A DNA stretch of 36,885 nucleotides from JBBQVO01 sp038211505 (GTDB lineage: Bacteria > Chloroflexota > Dehalococcoidia > DSTF01 > JACRBR01): the NCBI GenBank assembly GCA_038211505.1, contig JBBQVO010000009.1, positions 1 through 36,885 on the forward strand. Direction: 5' to 3'. The stretch's first letter is position 1. Every line of letters begins with the position of its first letter. The translations under genes were made by a program, and so were the position numbers. The notes beneath the pieces were generated by a model, which was not told the origin of the DNA, ran no database searches, and worked only from the letters and a program-made list of their open reading frames with translations. Below are positions 23,481 through 31,960 of the stretch, in pieces.

Positions 23481-23508
23481 ATTATAACCATGAACCTTCG
23501 AAGATCAA
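23481..23508 (-). promoter_or_regulatory. Promoter of the 3D-domain gene
   Basis: On the minus strand TTGATC (23508-23503), a 16-bp spacer and a perfect TATAAT (23486-23481). Start expected near 23474. Confidence 0.75.
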
Positions 23509-24014
23509 GGCCGATCGGGTGAGTGATCACCCCGATTTCCCTGCTTTGCCTACCCCGAAGGGAGTTCGCAGACGAGCTTTATTTGAATCTAAACGCCGTC
23601 AAGAACCGCTTGACATCATTTTTCTGGCACCTGTAACGTCCCGGTGACGTGATCGGCCGGATCGGCCGCATACCCGTCGGATGTTGCTCGTTTACGCTTG
23701 ATCGATCGGTATTGTCCGCGGCGTTGCGATCGAGTACGCGCCTGACCCAGGGATAGCATCGGCCGATGGCGGGGAAAACTGTGTGTTCAGGGGGGACGAC
23801 AAAGCGCAGGGATGGATAGCCAGGAGAAGTTCTGGTGGCGGCCGGCGAGCCCTCACCCCCGGCCTTCGGCCACCCCCTCTCCCTCAAGGGGCGAGGGGGC
23901 TCGCTCGGCGACTCGAAGCCGAGGCGGTGCGACTTTCAAGACAATCACGTGACCGCGACGAAGCAGGCGATGCCAGGCGTACGATCCGGCGGCCGCGCGA
24001 TGTCCAGTGGACAA
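23509..24014. other. Intergenic spacer between divergent regulated units
   Basis: About 500 bp upstream of both the 3D-domain promoter and the riboswitch promoter. It contains family 2 repeat copy 3 (23850-23900). Open frames here are short, have no family features and cross the repeat. Confidence 0.55.
23850..23900. repeat. Dispersed GC hairpin repeat, family 2 (copy 3)
   Basis: CCCTCACCCCCGGCC, then CCCCCTCTCCCTCAAGGGGC and GAGGGGGC. Closest relative of the copy inside the branching-enzyme gene. Confidence 0.75.
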
Positions 24015-24044
24015 TTGACAGGGTTACGGGGGTGGGATTACGAT
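24015..24044 (+). promoter_or_regulatory. Promoter upstream of the c-di-AMP riboswitch
   Basis: TTGACA at 24015-24020, an 18-bp spacer and TACGAT at 24039-24044. The start near 24051 falls just before the riboswitch's first conserved block. Confidence 0.65.
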
Positions 24045-24050
24045 GGCGGG

Positions 24051-24250
24051 ACGAAGCGAACGCCGAGTCCGTGCGAGATTCTTGTGCGGAGCGGGGGAAC
24101 CAAAGCTTCCCGAAGCCGATATCGCGGGCGTAGCAATGGAATTGCAATGCGCGTCCGCTAGGCTCTGGGAGATGGGGTGAATCTCGCGAGAGCGAGTAGG
24201 GCACTCTCGGCCCGAACCCGGCAGCTAACCCCGTAGGCAGCAGAGAGGCT
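24051..24250 (+). ncRNA. ydaO-yuaA type c-di-AMP riboswitch
   Basis: Conserved ydaO blocks appear in order: ACGCCGAGTCCG, CGGAGCGGGGGAACC, GGGGTGAATC, TAGGGCACTCTCGGCCC, CCGAACCCGGCAGCTAACCC, CGTAGGCAGCAGAGAGG. The CCCGAAUCCGUCAGCUAACC-like 3' block is the hallmark of the class, which binds two c-di-AMP and usually turns expression off when the ligand is high. The downstream trehalose/glycogen genes fit the class's known link to osmotic stress and cell-wall physiology. About 150 nt separate it from the first ATG; no clear intrinsic terminator was seen there. Confidence 0.88.
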
Positions 24251-24403
24251 TCACCCTCGACCCCGTCAGGTCCCGGGCGACCGCCTCACCGATGTTTGTC
24301 TCTGGCACCGCGTCTCACGGCGTCGCTGTTTCGGCCTCTCCGATTGAGGCCGCGACGACGGCGAACCCTTTGGGGGGAGACACAGCTTTCAGGAGGATCG
24401 CCA

Positions 24404-25672
24404 ATGTACGGCACGCTCGCGATTTCGCAACGGGCACTCAACGATCTCGCCGATGTCAGCGACGAGCGGACGCTCGACGAATTGCGTTCGCTCGCGCGGC
24501 CGATCGAGGGGCTGCGGGTGTTGAATCTCAGCGTCACGGGCTTCGGCACGGGTACGGCGGAGCTGTTGAACTCGGCAGTGCCGCTGCTCAACGATTTGGG
24601 CCTCGATGTCCACTGGCAGGTCGTGCGCGGGTCTGAGGAAGTGCAGCACGTCGCGCGCGCGATGTACCAGGCGCTCGGTGGCGTCTACGTCGATTGGACG
24701 CAGGAGATGACGGATGCGTGGCAGCGCTACGCATCGATGAACGCCGAGCTGCTTACGGAGCAGTTCGACGTGATTATCGTCCACGATCCGCAGCCGCTGG
24801 CCATCCGCTCCTTCCCAACGACGAACGACGATTCGACCTGGATCATGCACTCTCATCTCGATATGTCGTCGGCGCAGCCAGACGTCTGGATGCTCGTGCG
24901 CTCGCACGTCGAGAAGTACGACGCGGCGATTTTCGACGCGCCGACGTTCGTGCGATCGGACATCTCGGTGAAGACGTACGTCGTGGAGCCGGCGATCGAC
25001 CCGAATAGCGCGCGCAACATGCCGCTGCCCGATGACGTGATCAACACCGTGCTGGCGCAGTACGGCATCGATCCGGCGCGGCCGATCATCTGCCAGGTGT
25101 CGCCATGCGATGCGGCGAGCGACCTCGTCGGAGCGTTCGAGGTGTGGCAGCAGGTGCGCGAGCGTCGCCGGGATGTGCAACTGGTCGTCATGTTGACGAC
25201 CGAGCCGCAGGATCCCGAAGGTCGCGCCTGCTACGAAGAGCTGGCGTCGCGCGCGAAGGATGAGCCGGACGTGATCATCGCTTCGGGCCGCGAAATCGGC
25301 AACGTCGAGATGAACGCCTTCCAGCGCTCTGCGTCGGTCGTGATGCAAAAAGGTCTGCGCAAGGGCTTCGGTCTCTGGGTCTCCGATGCGCTCTGGAAGG
25401 AGCGGGCGTGCGTCGTCGCGCCGGCGCCGGGGCTGATGGAGCAGGTGATCGACGGCCGCACGGGGCTCATCGCCTCCTCGACGGACGAATTCGCGACGGC
25501 GATCGGCCGGCTGCTCGACGATCCGGTGACGGCGGCGAAATATGGGGAGAATGGCCGGGCACATGTAGCGGATCGCTTCTTAATCACGCGCTATCTCCGC
25601 GACTACCTTCAGATTCTGAACGAGATGCATACCTCCAATAACAGCCTCAACGAGATGCACAGGAAGAGCTGA
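24404..25672 (+). CDS. TreT-like GT4 paralogue lacking catalytic residues (probable pseudoenzyme)
   Basis: 422-residue protein with AGGAGG seven bases before the ATG. It is collinear with the next gene product over its whole length: VTGFGTGTAELLNSAVPLLN, HDPQPLAIRSFP, HSHLDMSSAQPDVW, RYLRDYLQIL. It therefore has the GT-B trehalose glycosyltransferase (TreT) fold. The four residues that normally hold the sugar-nucleotide donor are changed relative to the active copy: Arg to Pro234, Lys to Ser239, and both Glu of the EX7E motif to Lys320 and Asp328 (RKGFGLWVSD). It thus probably does not transfer sugar and may be a regulatory or structural partner of TreT. It ends 3 bp before the GTG of treT and is the first gene after the riboswitch. 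Confidence 0.85.
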   Translation: MYGTLAISQRALNDLADVSDERTLDELRSLARPIEGLRVLNLSVTGFGTGTAELLNSAVPLLNDLGLDVHWQVVRGSEEVQHVARAMYQALGGVYVDWTQEMTDAWQRYASMNAELLTEQFDVIIVHDPQPLAIRSFPTTNDDSTWIMHSHLDMSSAQPDVWMLVRSHVEKYDAAIFDAPTFVRSDISVKTYVVEPAIDPNSARNMPLPDDVINTVLAQYGIDPARPIICQVSPCDAASDLVGAFEVWQQVRERRRDVQLVVMLTTEPQDPEGRACYEELASRAKDEPDVIIASGREIGNVEMNAFQRSASVVMQKGLRKGFGLWVSDALWKERACVVAPAPGLMEQVIDGRTGLIASSTDEFATAIGRLLDDPVTAAKYGENGRAHVADRFLITRYLRDYLQILNEMHTSNNSLNEMHRKS

Positions 25673-25675
25673 CGA

Positions 25676-26971
25676 GTGCTCGGATCCGTCCCGACGACGC
25701 CAAAGTCCATCGAGTCGTACCGCCCCGTCATCGGGGATAAGCGCACGGAAGAGATCCTCGAACTGGCATCGAGGATCCGCGGCGCGCGCGTGCTGCACGT
25801 CAACGCGACCGGATTCGGCGGCGGCGTCGCCGAGATCCTCGGCACGCTCGTGCCGCTGATGAATGACGTCGGCCTCAATGCCGACTGGCAGGTGATCAAG
25901 GGCGCCGACGAGTTCTTCAACGTTACGAAGGCGATGCACAACAGCCTGCAGGGGATGTACTACGACTGGACGCCCGCGATGCGGGAGATCTGGACGAACT
26001 ACAACAAGCTCAACGCCGATCTCTTCGACGAAGACTACGACTACGTCGTCATCCACGATCCGCAGCCGGCCGCGATGCTGACATACATCGAAGAGCGCGA
26101 CGGGCAGCGTCACGGCAAGTGGGTGTGGCGCTGTCACATCGACCTCACCGATGCGCAGGTGCAGGTGTGGGACTTTCTGCGGCCGCACGTCGAGCGCTAT
26201 GACGGCGCGATCTTCACGCTAAAGGGCTACGTGAAGGAAGATCTTACATCTCCCAAGATCTTCCACGTGCCGCCGGCGATCGATCCGCTGAGCCCGAAGA
26301 ACGCCGACCTGCCGCTCGAGACCGTGAACGCGATCCTCGAACGCTACGGCGTCGACCCGGCGCGGCCGATGGTGACGCAGATCTCGCGCTTCGACCCGTG
26401 GAAGGATCCGCTCGGCGTGATCGATGTGTACCGCACGGTCAAGAAAGAGTTCCCGGATCTGCAGCTCGTGATGATCGCGTCGATGGCCAGCGATGATCCG
26501 GAAGGGTGGGACTGGTACGAGCGAACGGTGCGGCGCGCCGGCGAGGACTTCGACATCCACATTCTGTCGAACCTCAACGGCGTCGGAAATGTCGAAGTGA
26601 ACGCGTTTCAGCGCGCGGCGCGCGTCGTCATTCAGAAGTCGACGCGCGAAGGTTTCGGGCTGGTAGTCTCGGAGGCCTTATGGAAGGGACGTCCGGTAGT
26701 CGCGGGCAACGTGGGCGGCATCCCGTTGCAGATCTTGGACGGGGAGACGGGGTTCCTGGTGAATACGTCGGAGGAGTGCGCGGAGAAGCTGTCGTTCCTG
26801 CTCGGGCACCAGGCCGAGGCCGACCGGATGGGGGCGCGGGGCGTCGAGTTCGTGCGGGAACGCTTCCTGACTACGCGCTATCTGCGGGACTACCTCAGCA
26901 TTTTCTGTCAACTCTCGGGGCTCGGGCCGGTGGCGGCAGAACAGCCGCAAGCCCAGCGCGCGGGGCGTTAG
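25676..26971 (+). CDS. treT: Trehalose synthase, TreT type (GT4)
   Basis: 431 residues, starting GTG with AGGAAG upstream. TreT joins a nucleoside-diphosphate glucose to glucose, giving trehalose (reversible in archaeal enzymes). The GT-B signatures are intact: VNATGFGGGVAEILGTLVPL, HDPQPAAML, HIDLTDAQVQVWDFL, the donor-binding SRFDPWKDP (Arg238, Lys243) and the EX7E motif REGFGLVVSE (Glu325, Glu333), followed by GIPLQILDGETGFLV. It sits between the degenerate paralogue and glgC, so ADP-glucose made by GlgC is a plausible donor. The reaction direction and donor are inferred. Confidence 0.92.
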   Translation: MLGSVPTTPKSIESYRPVIGDKRTEEILELASRIRGARVLHVNATGFGGGVAEILGTLVPLMNDVGLNADWQVIKGADEFFNVTKAMHNSLQGMYYDWTPAMREIWTNYNKLNADLFDEDYDYVVIHDPQPAAMLTYIEERDGQRHGKWVWRCHIDLTDAQVQVWDFLRPHVERYDGAIFTLKGYVKEDLTSPKIFHVPPAIDPLSPKNADLPLETVNAILERYGVDPARPMVTQISRFDPWKDPLGVIDVYRTVKKEFPDLQLVMIASMASDDPEGWDWYERTVRRAGEDFDIHILSNLNGVGNVEVNAFQRAARVVIQKSTREGFGLVVSEALWKGRPVVAGNVGGIPLQILDGETGFLVNTSEECAEKLSFLLGHQAEADRMGARGVEFVRERFLTTRYLRDYLSIFCQLSGLGPVAAEQPQAQRAGR

Positions 26972-26985
26972 ATCAGGGGCTATCG

Positions 26986-28281
26986 ATGAAGCGAGTGGTG
27001 GCGCTCGTGCTGGCCGGTGGCCAGGGCGATCGGCTGAGCGTCCTGAGCGAAGAGCGCGCGAAGCCGGCCGTGATCTTCGGCGGCCGCTATCGGATCATCG
27101 ACTTCGCGCTCAGCAACTGCGTCAACTCCGGCATCACGCGCGTCGGCGTACTGACGCAGTACCGGCCGCGATCGCTCAACGATCACATCGGCATCGGCCG
27201 GCCGTGGGATCTCGACCGGCAGGGCGGCGGCGTGACGCTGCTGCAGCCGTACCTCGGCCGCGATAGCGCCGATTGGTATCGCGGCACGGCGGATGCAGTC
27301 GCGCAGAATGTTTACTTTCTCGAAGAGACGAACGCCGAGATCGTGCTGATCCTCGCCGGCGATCACGTCTATAAGATGAACTACGAAGAGCTGATCGCGC
27401 AGCACATCGCCAACGATGCCGACGTGACGGTGCCGCTGTACGAAGTGCCGACGGAGGAAGCGCACCGGTACGGCGTGCTGACCGTCGATGAGCAGAACCG
27501 CGTCGTCGAGTTCGATGAGAAGCCGGATCGGCCGCAGTCGAACTTGATCTCGATGGGCATCTACGTCTTCCGGCGGCAGTGCCTGATCGATCAACTCGTC
27601 GCCGACTCGAAGCGCGAAGAATCGACGCACGACTTCGGCCGCGATGTGATCCCTTCGATGGTCGACGATCCCTCGATGAAGGTGTACGGCTTCAACTTCG
27701 ACGGCTATTGGCGCGACGTAGGGACGATCGAGTCGTATTACCAGGGAAACATGGATCTGCTCGAAGATCTGCCGGCGCTCAACCTCTACGATCCGGACAC
27801 GCGCATCCGCACGCGCGTCACGGGGTACCCGCCGGCGAAGGTCGGCTGGCGCGCCTACATTCAGCGATCGCTGCTCGATCTCGGTTGCATCATCAACGGC
27901 CACGTCGAGCATTCCGTGCTGTCGCCGGGCGTCTTCGTCGAAGAAGGCGCCGTCGTGCGCGATTCGATCATCTTCGACGACTGCCGCATCGAAGCGGGCG
28001 CGATCGTCGAGCGTTCGATCATCGATAAGAACGTCGTCGTCGGCAAGAATGCCTACGTCGGTTACGGCGACGACTGGGCGCCGAACTTTGAGCGTCCCGA
28101 TATCGTCAACGCCGGCGTCACGATCGTCGGCAAGCGCGCCACGGTAGCGCCGTACCTGCGCATCGGCCGCAACTGCGTCATCGGCTCGAACGTCAACGCC
28201 ACCGCGCCGGCCGACGACGGCTATCTGCCGAGCGGCACAACGATCCGCGCCGAAGAGCGCGAGTTTCCGTACGGCGTATAG
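26986..28281 (+). CDS. glgC: Glucose-1-phosphate adenylyltransferase (ADP-glucose pyrophosphorylase)
   Basis: 431 residues from the ATG at 26986, 14 bp after treT. It makes ADP-glucose from ATP and glucose-1-phosphate, the committed step of bacterial glycogen synthesis. The nucleotidyltransferase signature is LVLAGGQGDRLSVLSEERAK, with PAVIFGGRYRIIDFALSNC after it. The substrate-binding blocks are WYRGTADAVAQN and ILAGDHVYKMNYEELI. The C-terminal left-handed beta-helix repeats (VLSPGVFVEEGAVVRDSIIF, GAIVERSIIDKNVVVGKNAY) are the allosteric/oligomer domain. Length and motif order are normal. The longer upstream frame runs through treT and is not coding. glgA is not in the window; TreT or a distant glycogen synthase must consume the product. 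Confidence 0.95.
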   Translation: MKRVVALVLAGGQGDRLSVLSEERAKPAVIFGGRYRIIDFALSNCVNSGITRVGVLTQYRPRSLNDHIGIGRPWDLDRQGGGVTLLQPYLGRDSADWYRGTADAVAQNVYFLEETNAEIVLILAGDHVYKMNYEELIAQHIANDADVTVPLYEVPTEEAHRYGVLTVDEQNRVVEFDEKPDRPQSNLISMGIYVFRRQCLIDQLVADSKREESTHDFGRDVIPSMVDDPSMKVYGFNFDGYWRDVGTIESYYQGNMDLLEDLPALNLYDPDTRIRTRVTGYPPAKVGWRAYIQRSLLDLGCIINGHVEHSVLSPGVFVEEGAVVRDSIIFDDCRIEAGAIVERSIIDKNVVVGKNAYVGYGDDWAPNFERPDIVNAGVTIVGKRATVAPYLRIGRNCVIGSNVNATAPADDGYLPSGTTIRAEEREFPYGV

Positions 28282-28372
28282 AGTCGGGAGTTGTGGTGCG
28301 TAGATTGTCGTGCGTAGCGCCTCACGTCGCGGTTGCTGGCGACTACAACCCCGAAACCACACACTGCGAACA

Positions 28373-30175
28373 ATGAAAACCGGCGCCTTCACGTTCGTCC
28401 TGCACTCGCACCTGCCGTACGCACGGATGGCGGGGCGGTGGCCGCATGGCGAGGAGTGGATCCACGAAGCGGCGACGGATACGTATCTGCCGCTGCTCTC
28501 GGCGCTGCACGATCTCGCGGCGGACGGCGTGCGGTATCGGCTGACGATCGGCATCACGCCGGTGCTGGCGGAGCAGCTGGCGGACGCCGATATTCTCGCG
28601 AACCTCGAAGACTACATCGAAGATCTGCGCTCGCGCGCGCACTCTGACATCGCGCGCTTCGATCGCGACGGCGATGGCCCGCGCGGCGTAGCGGCCGAGT
28701 TCTACGCCGGGCATTTCGCCTGGCTGCTCGCTCAGTTTCGCGATCGCTTCGGGCGGGACATCATCGGCGCATTTCGTTGGCTGCAGGACAACGGGTACGT
28801 CGAGCTGGCGACGAGCGCGGCGACGCACGGCTATCTGCCGCTGTTCGAGCGCGACTCGTCGATTCTCGCGCAGGTACGAACGGGGGTGCGGACGTACAAG
28901 CGGCATTTCGGGCGCGCGCCGGAGTCGTTCTGGCTGCCGGAGTGCGCGTACCGGCCGGCATTCATGGACGACGAGGGCGTGCACAAGCAGGGCATCGAGG
29001 CGTTTCTCGCAGGCGAAGAGCTGACGACGTTCTTCGTCGAGACGCAGGCGATCCTCGGCGGCAATCCCATCGGCAAAGCCGCAGGCGATGCCGTCGGTCC
29101 GTACGGCGCCGTGCCGCGGCGGTACGTGCTGCCGCTGCGCGACACGCCAGAGCCGACGGATCGCACGACGTTCCAGCCGTACTGGGTGGCGGAGCCGCGC
29201 GTCGCGGCGATCGGCCGCAATGCGACGACGGGGCTGCAGGTCTGGTCGGCCGAGCACGGCTATCCCGGCGACTTCCTGTATCGCGAGTTTCACCGCAAGG
29301 ATGTCGAGTCGGGGCTGCACTACTGGCGCGTCACCGCCGCCGGAACAGGCCTCGGCGAGAAGGATGTCTACAGCCCGCAGCCGGCGTTCGAGCGCGTGCG
29401 CGATCACGCGCGGCACTTCGCGACGCTGGTCGAAGATCAGGTGCGGCAGTACGCGGAGTCGAGCGGCAAGTACGGCATCGTCAGCGCGGCGTACGACACC
29501 GAGCTGTTCGGGCATTGGTGGTTCGAAGGCGTCGAGTGGTTGCGCGACGTGCTGCGGCATCTCGCGGCGAGCGAGACGGTCGACCTGACCGGCGCCGCGC
29601 AGTTCGTGCGCGAGCATCCGCCCGAGGATGTCGTCGCGCTGCCGGAGGGATCGTGGGGCCAGCAGGGCACGCATTTCACGTGGATGAACGCCGACACGCG
29701 ATGGATGTGGCCGCTCGTCAACGGCGCCCAACGCCGGATGGAGGATCTGGTCGCGCGGGCGGCGCTCGACCCCTCACCCCCCGGCCCCCTCTCCCACAAG
29801 GGGCGAGGGGGAGATCGCGGCGCGCTGGGCACGAGGCGAGGCGGTGATGAAGGGGCGCTCGACGACGGGCGAGGGGGAGACGGCGGCGCGCTGGCGCAGT
29901 GCGCGCGGGAGCTGCTGCTGCTCGAATCGAGCGACTGGCCGTTTCTGGTGACAACGGGGCAGGCTCGGGAGTACGCGGAGCTGCGGTTCACGCAGCATCT
30001 CGAGCGATTCAACGCGCTGGCCGCGGCGATCGAGTCGGACAGCGTCGATCCGGCGTTCGTCGCCGATCTGCGAGAACGTGACAAGCTCTTTGCTGATATA
30101 GATCCGCGAGACTTTGCGGCCCGCGAAGGCATGGCCGAAGCTGCGTCCTCCCGCGTAGGATCGGGCGGTAGATAG
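28373..30175 (+). CDS. GH57 1,4-alpha-glucan branching enzyme
   Basis: 600 residues from the ATG at 28373. GH57 branching enzymes introduce alpha-1,6 branches into glycogen. The N-terminal barrel motif is FVLHSHLPYAR. The catalytic nucleophile is Glu190 in FWLPECAYRP and the acid is Asp375 in YDTELFGHWWFEG, positions typical of this subfamily. The C-terminal helical domain includes ARELLLLESSDWPFLVTTGQ. Between residues about 466 and 505 the protein carries a low-complexity Pro/Gly/Arg insert (DPSPPGPLSHKGRGG then three GALxxxRGGD-like units). It is encoded by a family 2 intergenic repeat that has inserted in frame. The insert lies in a loop before the C-terminal helices, so activity may survive. 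Confidence 0.92.
   Translation: MKTGAFTFVLHSHLPYARMAGRWPHGEEWIHEAATDTYLPLLSALHDLAADGVRYRLTIGITPVLAEQLADADILANLEDYIEDLRSRAHSDIARFDRDGDGPRGVAAEFYAGHFAWLLAQFRDRFGRDIIGAFRWLQDNGYVELATSAATHGYLPLFERDSSILAQVRTGVRTYKRHFGRAPESFWLPECAYRPAFMDDEGVHKQGIEAFLAGEELTTFFVETQAILGGNPIGKAAGDAVGPYGAVPRRYVLPLRDTPEPTDRTTFQPYWVAEPRVAAIGRNATTGLQVWSAEHGYPGDFLYREFHRKDVESGLHYWRVTAAGTGLGEKDVYSPQPAFERVRDHARHFATLVEDQVRQYAESSGKYGIVSAAYDTELFGHWWFEGVEWLRDVLRHLAASETVDLTGAAQFVREHPPEDVVALPEGSWGQQGTHFTWMNADTRWMWPLVNGAQRRMEDLVARAALDPSPPGPLSHKGRGGDRGALGTRRGGDEGALDDGRGGDGGALAQCARELLLLESSDWPFLVTTGQAREYAELRFTQHLERFNALAAAIESDSVDPAFVADLRERDKLFADIDPRDFAAREGMAEAASSRVGSGGR
29769..29813 (+). repeat. Dispersed GC hairpin repeat, family 2 (copy 4), inside a coding region
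   Basis: ACCCCTCACCCCCCGGCCCC then CTCTCCCACAAGGGGCGAGG. Nearly the same sequence as at 23850-23900 but read through in frame as part of the branching enzyme. Short G-rich direct repeats (GGGCGAGGGGGAGA-like) follow to about 29890. Confidence 0.8.
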
Positions 30176-30210
30176 CGAGGCGATGCGGCGGCGCTGAACG
30201 TCCTAACGGG

Positions 30211-30245
30211 CTGTAGCGCGAGCTTTTCAGCCCGCGCGGGGGGCT
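30211..30245. repeat. Dispersed palindromic repeat, family 1 (copy 3)
   Basis: CTGTAGCGCGAGCTTTTCAG then CCCGCGCGGG, between two GH57 genes. Confidence 0.75.
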
Positions 30246-30464
30246 TGAGGCACCTGTTCGGCCCGCTACGGTGAGCGACCGCACAGCGCTGTCAGCAAGT
30301 CGTGATCGGCCGGAGCGGGTAAGCGTCGGCCCCTACCGTGGATGATGGCAGGTTCCCTGACGGGCTTGCGGGCTGCTGTCATAATGAATGTGGTGGCGCG
30401 GCCCGGGGACGGGCGCGCCGATACATATACATGTAGAGGAGTCTGTCGCCCACGCGGGCGCGCT

Positions 30465-31766
30465 ATGGCCACGATCTACTGGGCGCAACTGCTGCACTTC
30501 TATCAGCCGCCGATCCAGATACCGGAGGTGCTGCGGAAGGTCGTCGACGAGTCGTACCGGCCGCTGATCAGCATGCTGGCCGAACACCCGTACGCGAAGG
30601 TCAACGTCAACATCAACGGCGTTTTGACGGAGATGCTGTACGAGAACGGCTATCGCGATGTCATCGACGGGCTGAAGGAGCTGGCCGAGCGCGGTCAGGT
30701 CGAGTTCGTCGGATCGGCGAAGTATCACGCGATCCTGCCGCTGATCAGCGATCACGAGCAACGGCGGCAGATTCGCCGCAATCATCTGACGAACAGGCAC
30801 TTCTTCGGCGACTCTTATCAGCCCAAGGGCTTCTTCCCGCCGGAGATGTGCTACGACAAGTCGTTTCTCGATCCGATGATCGATCTCGGGCACGAGTGGG
30901 TGATCATGAGCGGCGTCGCCTGCCCGGCGGCGTGGCCGACGAACGTCATCTACGAGACGACATCGCCCGAGGGCCATGCCGTCGCCGTAATCTTTCGCGA
31001 CGATGTGCTCAGCAACAAGATCTCGTTCCAGGATCTCGATGGGCGCGGCTTCGTTGACCATCTGCGCACGTCGCATCCGGACGCGCAGGGCGACACGTAC
31101 ATCGTGACGGCGATGGACGCGGAGACGTTCGGGCACCATATCGAGAACTGGGACCAGCTCTTTCTTGGCGAGGCGTATGAGGCCGTCGCGCCGTACGCCG
31201 AGATGGTCGAGGCGCGCTCGCTGGCGAAGACAACGCAGGCGCTGATGACGATGACGCGCGAAGGCGGCGACGATCCCGTGATGTCGGTGACGATCAGCGA
31301 GCTGTTCGATCACTTCCCGCGGGCGGCGTCCATCGATCCACGGCCGGCATCGTGGAGCACGACGCACGAAGATCTCGATGCCGGCGTGCCGTATCCGCTG
31401 TGGCACGCGCCCGGCAACTACATCCACAAGCTGCAATGGGAGCACGTCGACCTGGCGCTATCGCTCGTGTCGACGGCGCAGGAAGTGGCGGACAGCGCGT
31501 CATCGAGCCGGCACGCCGAGATCGCGCGGGGGCTGATGGATCCGGCGCTGCATTCGTGCCAGTTCTGGTGGGCGAGCCGGCGGCCGCACTGGGACATCAA
31601 CATGATCGCCCGCGGCCTCGATCAGCAGGCGTCGGTCGTGCTCAACGCCTTCCGCGCGATCAATCTCAGCTCCGCCGAAGAGGACGTGAAGCGCGACGCC
31701 TACTATAAGGTCGTAGCGTCGCGTGACATCCAGTCGAAGATCCACGATCAGTTGTTCTGGGATTAG
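30465..31766 (+). CDS. GH57 glycoside hydrolase
   Basis: 433 residues from the ATG at 30465. The opening IYWAQLLHFYQPPIQIPEVL is the GH57 N-terminal motif. Candidate catalytic residues are Glu127 in FFPPEMCYDKSF and Asp218 in TAMDAETFGHHIENW, both in GH57 context. It is shorter than GH57 branching enzymes and amylopullulanases and is near the length of compact GH57 amylase/glucanotransferase-like proteins; the precise reaction cannot be told. It carries no signal peptide, so it acts in the cytosol. It is the second of three consecutive GH57 genes following glgC, supporting an intracellular glycogen role. Confidence 0.85.
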   Translation: MATIYWAQLLHFYQPPIQIPEVLRKVVDESYRPLISMLAEHPYAKVNVNINGVLTEMLYENGYRDVIDGLKELAERGQVEFVGSAKYHAILPLISDHEQRRQIRRNHLTNRHFFGDSYQPKGFFPPEMCYDKSFLDPMIDLGHEWVIMSGVACPAAWPTNVIYETTSPEGHAVAVIFRDDVLSNKISFQDLDGRGFVDHLRTSHPDAQGDTYIVTAMDAETFGHHIENWDQLFLGEAYEAVAPYAEMVEARSLAKTTQALMTMTREGGDDPVMSVTISELFDHFPRAASIDPRPASWSTTHEDLDAGVPYPLWHAPGNYIHKLQWEHVDLALSLVSTAQEVADSASSSRHAEIARGLMDPALHSCQFWWASRRPHWDINMIARGLDQQASVVLNAFRAINLSSAEEDVKRDAYYKVVASRDIQSKIHDQLFWD

Positions 31767-31845
31767 GGAGTTGGGTTGAGTGGCTCGCAGAAAGCGGGCG
31801 ACGGCCGCGACCGAAGGGCGCTGAACCAGTCGACGTCGGAGGTAC

Positions 31846-31875
31846 CCCGCGCGGGCTGAAAAGCCCACGCTACAG
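31846..31875. repeat. Dispersed palindromic repeat, family 1 (copy 4)
   Basis: CCCGCGCGGGCTGAAAAGCC then CACGCTACAG, between the second and third GH57 genes, in the orientation opposite to copy 3. Confidence 0.75.
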
Positions 31876-31960
31876 GTGACGTGCGTTTCGGCGCTGTGCG
31901 TAGTGAAGTCGAGCCCCCCGCTGCTGACTACAATCCATTCACCACAACCACAAACGACCT

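Noticed and set aside
23579..23887. Minus-strand ORF of 102 codons upstream of the 3D-domain promoter
   Set aside because: It crosses a dispersed repeat, has no family features or ribosome site, and lies in a region better explained as regulatory.
26506..26985. Upstream in-frame extension of glgC
   Set aside because: It lies entirely inside treT in another frame and lacks nucleotidyltransferase features; the ATG at 26986 gives the normal length.
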